Shown here: piece by piece, positions 11,334-21,501 of the stretch
Position numbering within the stretch: position 1 is the first letter of the stretch
Layout of the letters: the number at the start of each line of letters is the position of its first letter
Assembly (NCBI GenBank): GCA_018350325.1
Contig: JAEVLN010000010.1
Span: forward strand, 1,364,001 to 1,428,000
Direction of reading: 5' to 3'
DNA: 64,000 bases
DNA from: Globodera rostochiensis
Lineage: Eukaryota; Nematoda; Chromadorea; Rhabditida; Heteroderidae
Made by a program: the position numbers and the translations under genes
The notes under the pieces: generated by a model
Databases searched by the model: none
What the model was told of the DNA's origin: nothing
The model's input: only the letters and a program-made list of their open reading frames with translations

Positions 11334-12769
11334 ATGCATTCGTTCATGCTCTTCACAAACACCGCGCTTTTTGCGATCATTTTGGTACAATTTTTGCCCA
11401 GCGATAATGGTTTGGTGAATGCGATTCCGGTGAGTATCAATCAGTTTCATGTTTTCTCAAATAATCACTTCAATATTGTTGTGGGCCTGTAATTGAATAG
11501 TGATTATTAATGATACTTATTATAAATTGAATATCGATTATAATGATACCAATTATAAATTGAATTTATTATTATTATATTATTCATTATTAGACTTTCA
11601 ACGGGGCCGATGCGTTGTTGGTGCGAAAGAAGCGCCAGGATGAAGATGGTGGAGGCGATGGTGAAGCCGATGGTGACGCAGAGGGTGGAGCCGAAGGCGA
11701 AGGAGACGAAAAAGAAGGTGACGGAAAAGAAGAAGGAGACGAAAAAGAAGGTGACGGAAAAGAAGAAGGAGACGAAAAAGAAGGTGACGGAAAAGAAGAA
11801 GGAGATGAAGAAGGAAAAGGCGAAGGAGATGAAGAAGGAAAAGGCGAAGGAGATGAAGAAGATAAGAAGGACGGGGACGACAAAGAGGAGGAAAAAGGTT
11901 GGTGTTGGACATTTGAGCGCCGCGCCGAGTTTTAACTATAAATTCTTTGGCTAACCGTCAATTAACCGAACCGAACTGAACCTCAAATTTTAAGTGCAGG
12001 CAAAAGATTTTATTAAAAAAAAAATCTTTAAACAGGAGATGAAGAAGAAGGAGAAGGAAAAAAAGGTGGAAAAGCAGGAGGAAAAAAAGGAGGTAAAGGA
12101 GAAACACCGGGAAATGGAAATCCAGCACCGGGCGGTGGTGGCGGTGCCGGTGCCGGTGCCGGCGGTTGCATTGACAATGCCGACGGTTGTGAGCGAGGCT
12201 TTTGCACAAATGTGGACTGGGCCAGAGCACATTGTGCCCGTACATGCGCATCGGTGTTGCCCGAGTGCAAACAGGTTGCGTCGATGCCAGACCCAGGTGA
12301 GCGGCTCGCTGCTTTTTTTCTTCTAAAATTTATTGTTTCTCGGCATAGGGGGTGGCTTTTTTTTCTAAAATTTATTGTTTCTCGGCATAGGGGTTGGCTT
12401 TTTTTTCTAAAATTTATTGTTTCTCGGCATAGGGGTTGGCTTTTTTTTCTAAAATGTATTGTTTCTCGGCATAGGGGTTGGCTTTTTTTTCTAAAAATTG
12501 TTTCTCGGCATAGGGATTGGTTGGTATGTACCTACATATATGAAAATTCAGAAAAGAGTTGCATTGATCGGGCCGACAATTGTGGTTCCAATGCCGACAT
12601 TTGCCAGGTTGGTCAAGTATTTTTTCGGGCCTTTTTTTATCAATCAAATTTATTGTTTAAGGATGAAAATTTGGCCATTTGCGGCTGCCCACAAAAGTGC
12701 GGACGATGCACCCAGCACCAGAATTTCGTTGCGCAAGGCCGATGCCAATCCGTGTTCGGCAAAAAGTGA
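11334..12769 (+). CDS. secreted protein with acidic Gly/Glu/Lys repeats and two ShK domains
   Basis: Five exons join exactly in phase (11334-11429, 11594-11897, 12036-12296, 12552-12607, 12662-12769), giving about 274 residues. Residues 1-32 form a signal peptide (MHSFMLFTNTALFAIILVQF...). A VRKKRQ site could allow proprotein cleavage. Next comes a long low-complexity tract of repeated GDEKEGDGKEE-type units, then a Gly/Ala linker. The C-terminus has two cysteine clusters of ShK type: one starting CIDNADGC and ending CARTC, the second starting SCIDRADNC and ending CPQKCGRC. ShK modules are six-cysteine folds common in nematode secreted proteins. A TATA box lies at 11147. The third intron contains a 47-bp tandem repeat. 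Function is unknown; a secreted extracellular role is inferred. Confidence 0.85.
12297..12551. repeat. intronic tandem repeat, about 47-bp unit, five copies
   Basis: The unit reads approximately TTTTTTTCTAAAATTTATTG followed by TTTCTCGGCATAGGGGTTGGC and is repeated five times. The copies are nearly identical, so the expansion is recent. It keeps a reading frame open by chance. Confidence 0.85.
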
Positions 12770-13173
12770 AAGCGACAAAAGAAGAATGATGGAGGAAGAG
12801 AATGAATGCTCTTTTTAGTCCCGAATGTTTATTTTTGAGTCAGTTTACCATTTGTAAACGTCCAATTAACTGACCGAACACCTGTCGTAGACAAACTAAA
12901 CAAAAAGTTTTTGTAAAACATTTGTCGTTTTTGATACAATTTTCAATTGCTTCTTGATTGTTCATATCTGTCTGTATGCACACATTCTCATAAAAATTGG
13001 ACGAAAAATGGTAATATTTTAGTTATTAATTACGAAATAGGTGTTAGGTTTTGCAGAAAAAATTGGAAGACTACTGTCAGGGGGACTAAATCACAAATAT
13101 TTAATAATATTCCAAAAAAATAAAAACAAATAGTAAAATTCTAAAAACTTTTCAAAAGATGTCTGTCTGTCAA
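12770..13173. other. intergenic between convergent genes
   Basis: The short region separates the ends of two convergent genes. I see only AT-rich sequence and no gene or clear repeat. Confidence 0.5.
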
Positions 13174-15162
13174 TTAAATTTTTTCTTCACTTATAATTTG
13201 CATATTTTCTAAACATCCAATAGCAATTGAATTTGCTTCATTTTTAGTCGTTTTAATTCTTTGCAACGTCATCATTGACATGACAATATGGTCAAACAAA
13301 TTTTGTTGATTATTGCGAACTTTCTCAAGTTCTAATTGAATCCTCTGAAAATTTGGGCTTTCTTCAAATCCTTCAGCTCCAATTCCAAATAATTTTTCGT
13401 CATTAATGCCATCAAGATTTAAAAAATCTATTTTTGATAGCATAACACGCACAGTTTGTTCACTGCTATTCACAAAAGCCGCAATTTTTTTAATCGCACT
13501 TTTTGCTTGAATTTGTTTAAAGTCGTCGTCGTCCGTTTGTCCATTGGCAATTTGAACTAATTTAGCCATTGGATTTATACTCATAAATAAAGACATTTGT
13601 GTTGATCCGTTGAATATTGCACGAAATGTTGTTGACTAAAATATTAATATAATACATAGGTAATTAATATTACTATTTAATTGCATTTTTAAAGTTAAAA
13701 TGATTAAGACAAAATAACAATATTCTTTTTAAATTAATGTAAAATAAAAAAATTTAAATTTATTACATTCATTAATTTTAATTAGACAAATGGTCGAATA
13801 AATTAATTACCGTTACGAATGTTGTTTCTTTGTTACAAAGCGGACAGCGGATTTTTCCTTGCGCTCCAATCCTTTTAAAAATTATATATTTATAATTTAA
13901 TTATATTGAGGCCCATTAATACAAACCATTTTATAATGCAATCCTTGTGAAAAATGTGCTAAATTTCCATTTTATAACTTTTTTGCAAAAAAAAAATTAT
14001 TAGAGTTATACCTGAGAATTTTGGTTGTGACTTTCGTGCAATTTCATTGTCAACTTTTCACTATTTAATGTTTCTAAACAAATTGAGCAATCATTTCGTT
14101 CGTCATTGTCAGCTTTTACTTCAGCAAAAGATAAGCTATTTTCATTAATCTTTTCATTGCTCTAAAAGTTAAATTATAAATTTAAAATAAATTAATAGTA
14201 TAAATTGAACAAACATTTGTGCTGTTAGCATTTTGTTCAGGTAAATTGTTGTTTTGATCATTTGATTCATTTAAATTCTTGTCCTTAAAGCATATTTTTA
14301 TTTAAATATAAATTTAAATGTTATTATCCAAGTTTGATGCCGATAAATATATGTAGTTCAAAATACCTCTTTATAGGCAAAAATGCTCAAAGTTAAACGC
14401 ATCAATTTCAACTTAAAAAGCTGATTTCCATTTATTGGAATTGATAATTGATATTCAGTGAACTGAAAATAGTAAAATTAATATTCAATAAATAATATCA
14501 CAAATATTATTTACTTTTTGATGGCTGTTTTTTAAGCTTTCTCCTTCAATTTTTGTTAATGGAGCATATCCCAATAAAATGTCTTCAATAAATGAATAGT
14601 TAAGAGTTCGTTTATTTTTGATCATCGTGGCATATAAAAATGCGTGAAAATTGCCCGCGGCGTTTTTCGTCTCAACAAAAACTCTCCGACTCCAAAAAAG
14701 CTCCGGAGGGTCAATTTTGCCCAAATTGATTGTGTATCGCTTCGAGAAATTCGGCACGTACAGGACAACATTGACTGATCGAACCATGGCCCGAATGTCG
14801 TCCATTTCATATTCAAATTGTTGATCATAAAATGGCTGGTGATCTGTTGGGTCCGCGTCATCGCCATCCGGCTGATACTCATTGTCAAGTGGATTTACAT
14901 AAATATCAAATAATAAATGGATTTTTTCAAATTCAACATTGTCAGAAATAAATATTTCAAAATTTTCATCACTTTTTATATTTTGTCGAATATTTTTGTC
15001 TTCAATTTTATTGTTTATATGAATTGAGTCTAAATTAATTTTGGTTTCGCGCATCTTCACTGTTTTTTCGTATATGACGCTTATTTTGAGTTCTTTAGGT
15101 TCGCAAATGTTCAAAATGCAAAGAAGTAGAAGAATAAATAAAGAAATAGTGGCGTTTTTCAT
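13174..15162 (-). CDS. secreted protein with a degenerate RING-H2 finger
   Basis: Seven exons join in phase (15162-14515, 14462-14367, 14283-14215, 14161-14012, 13958-13927, 13871-13811, 13635-13174), giving about 505 residues. The first exon has a signal peptide (MKNATISLFILLLLCILNIC) and a novel domain of about 190 residues. A RING-like finger follows at about 296-344: C296-S-I-C299, H322-I-F-H325, C328, C341-P-L-C344. The expected third cysteine, two before H322, is a serine (S320), so zinc site 2 lacks one ligand unless H313 or H316 substitutes. The 32-nt exon coding HxFHxxCxxxxW matches exon for exon the RING gene at 41.2-42.2 kb, which supports the model and common ancestry. No membrane span was seen after the leader. 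RING proteins are usually ubiquitin ligases; a secreted one could act in host cells, but this is inference. Confidence 0.75.
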
Positions 15163-16527
15163 TTTAATTCTTATGCAATATTTTATTATAAAGCTATATT
15201 TATGTTTAAAAAATTTTTCTGCGTATTATTTTTCATATTTTTCTTTTATTTTATATTAAATTTTTTTATAATAATGACGTAACTGTACGTATAGGTAATA
15301 ACAAAATATTATTTTAAATCATTACATCTGTCTGTTCAGGCTAACGTCAATATTATTAAATGACAACATTGAACTCGAAGATTGTGACATCGACGACGGG
15401 TATGTATTAGACAAAATGACCTTACAAATCGTTTAGAAAATTTTTAATTTTCTGAAGACGCAAACTAAGGCCCCTAGCGTGCAAAATTGAGCAATTAACG
15501 GAATTTGACTGATAATTTTTGCTTTCCCACATACATATTGTGAAAAATTAATAAATCTTCGTTTAAATCAGGGTTCCCACTTTTAGTCTTTTCGGAAGAA
15601 GTTTTTTTTTATTAATAAAATTTGAAAAAATATCAAGAAAGATGTAGATTATGTAAAAATAGTCGCAATGGAAACTTCTGATTCAACTTTCCCCGACTAG
15701 TGGCCTTGGGACAAAGTTTAGTAGCGGAGCTGGACGAGTAGACCCAGAACCCGAAATTTGAACAATTTTAAAAGATGAGCACTTTCCTTCCAATTGTTTA
15801 TATTTTTGTAAAGAGTGTAAATTTGCAATATCTTGAACGTAAAACCGTCTGATCAAATAAAAATAATGATTGAATCCTCAACAAAAATGCATAATTTCCG
15901 GCAGACCAATGGCAACATCCGGCGGCATTGTCTAAATGTTGAAATTAAATACAGTCGGATGTCAAACTATTGCACAAAAATAAGCGCTTCTTCCAAATTT
16001 TCAATGAAAATTGTAATGCTTCATTTATTCCCTCCCCCCGTATTTTTTGAAAAAAAAAGTTTGTTTCAAAATTTAATTAAAAAAACATTACAAAGGAATA
16101 TCAGAGTCGTGGAATCGAATCTGGCCTCGTTTTGACCGATTTCAAACCCCAAACTCGAATAATCTTTCGAAACCTTATTTGTTAGCTAAGGGGAGGTGCA
16201 ATATAAACAGAAAATATGCATTTAATTTTCAATTAACTTTAGTTGCGAAAAGTCCGGACACGAAATAACAAATAAGAACATTAAACGAACGTCCAATAAA
16301 ATCGATTTTGAAAAGATACGTTTTTCATTTGAGTTTTAACCAAAAAATTTCGCCCTAAATTTTTTAGATCCCCATTTTTTATAGCCATGCGCGGATTTCT
16401 CGTGTAAATTATTATGTTGAAAATCCAAAATGACCTCCACCCCTATGGTTTGGTCACCTCCCCCCCCAGCCCCCCGCCCCCCCTCCGACATAAGTGTCGC
16501 GAACCTTTTTGAAAGTGAATTGCCTGA
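15163..16527. other. intergenic
   Basis: AT-rich sequence with C runs at about 16032 and 16451-16490. The open frames here lack splice or codon support. No gene was recognised. Confidence 0.5.
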
Positions 16528-18349
16528 TTAGGCATACAGCCCGAGGCGATTAATGAAATCATTCGTCCACTTCTTGCAGTTCTTGGTGACCGCGTGGAAA
16601 TCACGCCACATGCCCTCAAAGACACGGTTAACATCCATGAACATTTTCGTGCCACTGCAATAGAGCCGTTTCGTATACGGATGAGAATAGCGCTTGGAGT
16701 AACGTCCAGCAGTGCGGCTGCTCTTATGGCGTGTGATCTCGTAAGTGAAGTGCACTTCATGACCACACTGGTCGCATTTGTACAACACCTCCAGACAATC
16801 GTGGGTAATGTCTGAAAACAACGGAAACGTTAAAGTTAGAGCGATTCGTATTATTATTTTCAAAAATAATAACAATGTCCAACACATACAATATACAACC
16901 AATCTTTGCCAAACACTGAACAGCGAAGTAATTCCGAAATGAAATTGTGCAGAAATTAGTTTGCGAGTTCAAATTTTCAAAAAAACCGTATATACCGTTT
17001 TAATCCCTCGGTGGGATTATTTTTCAACCTACTCAGAAAGGGCGGGCGTGTCGAAACTTAGAATTAAGAAAGTACAATTCGGAATCTACGTACTCTATGA
17101 TTTGAAAATATTTTTTTCAAAAAATGGGGGGAGGGGAGGGAACGAGTGGGGGTCTTTTCGGCCCCGCCGTTTCGGCCCCGACGTTTCGGCGCCGCCCTTT
17201 CCGCCCCGGGACGTTCGGCCCCGGACGTTTCGGCCCCGGACGTTTCGGCCCCGGACGTTTCGGCCCCACCCTGCAATTTCTTTCTTGCATATTCACCGAC
17301 CAATTTTTATTCAGAAATTTTTTTCAGATGAATTAAAACATAACATTTTTAATCTGAAAATTTGCAAGAATTTAGGGGCTCATTGGTAATTACTAGAAAG
17401 CCAAGAAGAAATTCCAATTTTGACGTGTAGAATCCGATTCTTCAAATTCAAGCCCAGGCTCAAATTCTAACATTTTTTTCGAAATTCAAAAATCAATTTT
17501 GGCCTCGAATCATTTAAAAAAGGCTGGGTTTCCTTATTAGGCCTAGGCCTAAGCCAACCTAAGCTTAGGCTTAGGCTTAGGCCTAACTCACCCTAAGCTC
17601 AAAGATGTAAAAAGTACGTAATATCTGAAAACTATGATGTATTTTTCTTTATATGCATCTGGGTTGCGTCGAAACAGTTCTATAATTTCGAGCTTTTTTT
17701 CGAAAATCGAAATAAAAAAATTTCGTTTTTGAATTTTTTTTTTTCGATGAAACCATATTTTTCCTTGGGGACGAAACGTCCGGGGCCGAAACGTCCTTGG
17801 GGCCGAAACGGTGGGGCCGAAAGGGCGGGGCCGAAACGTCGGGGCCGAAACGACGGGGCCGAAACGTCCTGTTCCCGAGGGAACACAGCTGCACAATTAC
17901 CAAAAGCGATGCTCTGAGCTTGAACAAAAAATTGAAATAATATACTGACCATCCTTAATCGCCAGCGCGTCTCCAACTACATCGACTGTGACAGCTCCCA
18001 TAAGGGCGACGGGAATACCAACAGGGCCGGCGAACGCGACGGCGAATGCGGCAGCGACCCCGGACCCTGCCGCCACAACCGTAGCCAAAGCCCCACGCCC
18101 AACATTGGCCAAGCGTTTAACATCACGATCCATACTGTCGACTTCGACCTTGAATGATACAAAATTGCCAAACACTTCAGTAAATGAAACAAAACAAAAA
18201 AACAATTTTGAAATCAAAATTCAGTTAGTACATTCACAATTTACCTTCCAGAACGAGATGGCGCGAAGTTTCGAGACGCAACATGAACAGAGATTCTCCT
18301 TCACAAAATTTCCATGTTTTCTCGTGTTACTGGAGCTACTAGTACCCAT
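16528..18349 (-). CDS. small protein with acylation motif, glycine-zipper segment and Cys pair
   Basis: Three exons (18349-18245, 18148-17950, 16811-16528) join in phase and give about 195 residues. The N-terminus MGTSSSSN fits an N-myristoylation signal and is followed by a CSCC cluster suitable for palmitoylation. Residues of about 50-98 form an Ala/Gly/Val-rich hydrophobic stretch with GxxxG-like spacing (GPVGIPVALMG). The C-terminal part has C114-D-Q-C117-G-H with a further C153, reminiscent of a zinc ribbon. I do not recognise the family; a membrane-associated protein is the best reading. The second intron (about 1.1 kb) contains a pair of inverted GC-rich arrays. Confidence 0.68.
17155..17875. 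mobile_element. inverted-repeat element with reiterated CGGCCCCGACGTTT ends
   Basis: The left arm (about 17155-17272) is a run of 15-16 bp units of the form TTTCGGCCCCGGACG. The right arm (about 17765-17875) is the reverse complement (GGGGCCGAAACGTCC units). Some 500 bp of AT-rich DNA lie between. The two GC-rich arms stand out sharply from the AT-rich surroundings and lie in an intron. Confidence 0.7.
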
Positions 18350-19184
18350 TGCTTGTTTAAGAAAGAGTTTAACGAACCTGAAGTTGTGAAAAATTGGAAA
18401 AAGGGACCTAGTGTGTTTTGTCCTCAATTTGGGTCAAATTTGTTTAATTGTTTTACTTTTTTATAATCAGAAACGCTTTTGGATCATGGAGGAGCTTACA
18501 GATTTCCTCTACATGAAAAAAATGGAAAATCTCCAGTTGGAAACAACAATTGATCCAAATTGAAGAAACAAACTACCTATTACTGGTAACGAAAAAGAAT
18601 TGCTTATTTTGTCCCAATTCTAAAAACTTAAAAAATTATGCATTCATTTTAATTACTAATTGAACCTCATTAAAACTGTACAAAAATATCGATCGAATCA
18701 AAAGGACACTAAAAAAGAGTTGAGCAGAAAAAAATGAAGCACATTGGAAGACGAATCAGACACTTTTGCAAAATTCGTAATTTTTTGACCAATATCTTAA
18801 CAAATCTCTTTAAAATCTTCAAAATTTTTCCCGGCGGCGCCTATCGGCGCCATCGGACCTCCCCACACTTAAAAAGCGTCAAGAAATTACCGTATTTTTA
18901 AAAAATTTTGATGCAAATTTCTTAACAAATTGAATAAAAATTCAAAATTTTCTCCACCCCAAAACAATAAAACGAAAAATGCATCCCTAAAAGCCGAACA
19001 TTTTTTCAATGCAACAAACACCAAAAATAACCCCCTAAAAATCGACTTCCACAATTTATGCAAAATACCAAGAACAGTCAATGATTTGGAAATAAACAAA
19101 AAAAAACAGAATAGGTAACGTAGAAAAGAAGACAAAAAAAGGAATGGATCTATTGTATGCCTCTTCTGTGCATGCATTAACAAT

Positions 19185-19993
19185 GAACGGCCATCAACTC
19201 GCTTTTCACCAACTCGCTTTTTAATCAACTCGCTTTTTCTGATTCGACTCGCTTTTTCTGATTCGACTCGCTTTTTTTGTTTCAACTCGCTATTTTTTAG
19301 TAACAAGAAGCATTTATAAATGGAATTTCAAGATTTATGCAATTCTTTAAGTGTATTCAGGGGTTATTGAGGTCGCTGATTACGAATATGATGTCAGATT
19401 TATCATATGACATCATCTAATCTATGATTTCAACATCTATGTTTTAAAAAAAATTAAAAATTTTTTTTTGTAAAGCCGCTAAAAAAGTGTTTCGAAGGGT
19501 ATTCGGGGGCGTAGAATTCAAATCTGACATCTGTTTCAACCGAATGCGCATCAGGAACCCGATTTCGAACAAATTTTCAAAATTCAAAATTTTCAAAAAT
19601 CGATTTTATGGTAGTGGAACAAACACGAGCAATTCAAATCGATTCCTCTCATTGAGCTGAGCACGAAAAAAAAATTTACACGAAAACCACTTTTAAGGAA
19701 GTTACAAGCAAATAAAGTCGGCTAAAAAATATTTTGAGCATATGTTCGAAACCGGATTTTTTTTCAAAAAATCATAGATTAGATGATGTCATATGATAAA
19801 TCTGACATCATATTCGTAATCAGCGACCTCAATAACCCCTGAATACACTTAAAGAATTGCATAAATCTTGAAATTCCATTTATAAATGCTTCTTGTTACT
19901 AAAAAATAGCGAGTTGAAACAAAAAAAGCGAGTCGAATCAGAAAAAGCGAGTTGATTAAAAAGCGAGTTGGTGAAAGCGAGTTGATATTTTAC
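19185..19993. mobile_element. Mutator-like foldback element, about 809 bp
   Basis: Two arms of about 230 bp are nearly perfect reverse complements (about 19191-19425 and 19770-19988). The arms begin with reiterated CAACTCGCTTTTT words. The element is flanked by CATTAACAAT on both sides (19175-19184 and 19994-20003). Long inverted repeats with a 9-10 bp duplication are typical of Mutator-like elements. No transposase is present. Confidence 0.78.
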
Positions 19994-20008
19994 CATTAAC
20001 AATAAGAT

Positions 20009-20369
20009 CAGGGTTCGTAACTGTCCTTATTTATAAGATTTGTCCTTATTTGAGGTGTGCCAATCTTATAAATTTTAAATGTCCTTATTTATAAGATTTG
20101 TCCTTATTTCAGACCTTCGTCCTTATTTTTCGAATTTTGTGAAGATTTTCATAATATTTTGATCCAATTTTCAAAATTAGCGAAGCGAATTGGACCAATT
20201 TTCATTACAAAGTAAGTCAAAATTCCAAAAAATTTTCTCGGCGGCGCCACTTGGCACCACCGACCTCCCAGAACCCAAAAATTTTTTAAAGTGTCCTTAT
20301 TTTTGCCAGCAAAATCTTATTTTTGACCTTCACTGTCCTTATTTTGGAAAATTTTAGTTACGAACCCTG
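20009..20369. mobile_element. 361-bp hAT-type MITE
   Basis: Terminal repeats CAGGGTTCGTAACT and AGTTACGAACCCTG have exact 8-bp flanks AATAAGAT. The interior reiterates TGTCCTTATTT and contains the GGCGGCGCC motif shared with other elements. It landed directly beside the right target duplication of the foldback element. Confidence 0.88.
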
Positions 20370-21501
20370 AATAAGATAGAGGGGAGAACAGATATTTGGT
20401 TTCTCTGGATTTATATGGCCAGATGATAAAAAAATCAATACATGAAAACGACGGGGCGGTCACTTCAGTGCCAGCAATTTTGAAAGCCTAACTTTTTTTA
20501 AACTCGGCAAATCAGATGCATTCGAGAGCTCTAAATGAGAAGAATCATTTTAAAAAAAGCCAAGCGGTTCAATTAGTTTTTTAAAAGTTCAATGTGAAAA
20601 ACACCCAACATTTGAGTTTTTTTTTTTTTTTGCAATAAGTTTTTCACGAATTTTCTAATTGAGTTCGGAGCTTATTGGATCGGGTCGCCGACATTTCGTT
20701 GAAAGACATTTCGTCGAGTTTTTAAATGCGTGGTTTTTGAAGTAAAAGTATGCACCGGAACTCGAAACAGAGCTCGGATTTTGCGAATCTCGAACCCAAA
20801 TTCGTACAGTCGAATAAAGGGGTCCCTCCCCCTGTGGTTTTGGCCAGGCCCGGCCGCAAATGTCGGGCAACGCCCGGCCGACAATGATTTGCAATTTTAT
20901 TGCTGAATTTGAGAAATTTACAAAGAAGCACAACATTTTTACCATTTTTCCACAAAAATTTACAAAATTAAAGAGAGAGAGGAACGGCGGACAACAAAAA
21001 TTCCGAAATCCGAAACGCCAAAAAACCCGGTATTTCCGAAATTCCGTAACCCGAAATCCGAAATTTTGCCCATCCCTGGTTGGCATCCCGACGCGGGGCT
21101 AAGATTCTCGAGGTTCGGAAACAAAAACCGCGACAAAATTTTGGGATTATGGCTTTTTTCGCCTACAACCCATGAAAAGTCGGAAATTCAGGGTCCGAGG
21201 GCAAAAACCGCGACCAAAAAATGTCGGGGTCGGGAGTGCCAACCTTAATTTCAAGAAGTTAAACTTAACCGACCCAGAGCCCCCCAAAAAAAAGTTGGAT
21301 AGAACGGATCAGTAGAAATAATATACAGTGCCCTGCTTCACAGGGCTGTGCTCTGGTCATTTTTAAATTTAGAAATTTCTGATCCCAAAAAAACGGTTTT
21401 CAAAAATTTTATCAGAAAAACAACCGGATTTGTTAAAGAATGTTTCAAAAAGAAAACAGAACTCGGAGCACATCCCGGCGCTGCTTCACTAAACGGAATC
21501 A
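20370..21501. other. intergenic, repeat-derived
   Basis: Apart from the short element at 21.08-21.24 kb, this holds dispersed repeat words (GACATTTCGT, CCGGCCG) and spurious frames on both strands. No gene was seen. Confidence 0.5.
21076..21244. mobile_element. short inverted-repeat element
   Basis: The ends GGTTGGCATCCCGAC and GTCGGGAGTGCCAACC are complementary apart from one gap. The interior is rich in CGACAAAA and GGTCGGGG words. No clear target duplication was found. Confidence 0.55.

Noticed and set aside
11590..11912. Minus-strand serine/proline-rich frames opposite the ShK gene
   Set aside because: They are the antisense of the acidic repeat exon, whose plus-strand reading joins four other exons in phase.
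12212..12769. Single long plus-strand frame through the ShK gene's third intron
   Set aside because: The repeated segment comes from an intronic 47-bp tandem repeat; the spliced reading gives two proper cysteine modules in a consistent frame.
17064..17896. Frames with repeated RPRTFRP or GAETSGAET
   Set aside because: Translations of the inverted GC-rich arrays in an intron, present in several frames and on both strands.
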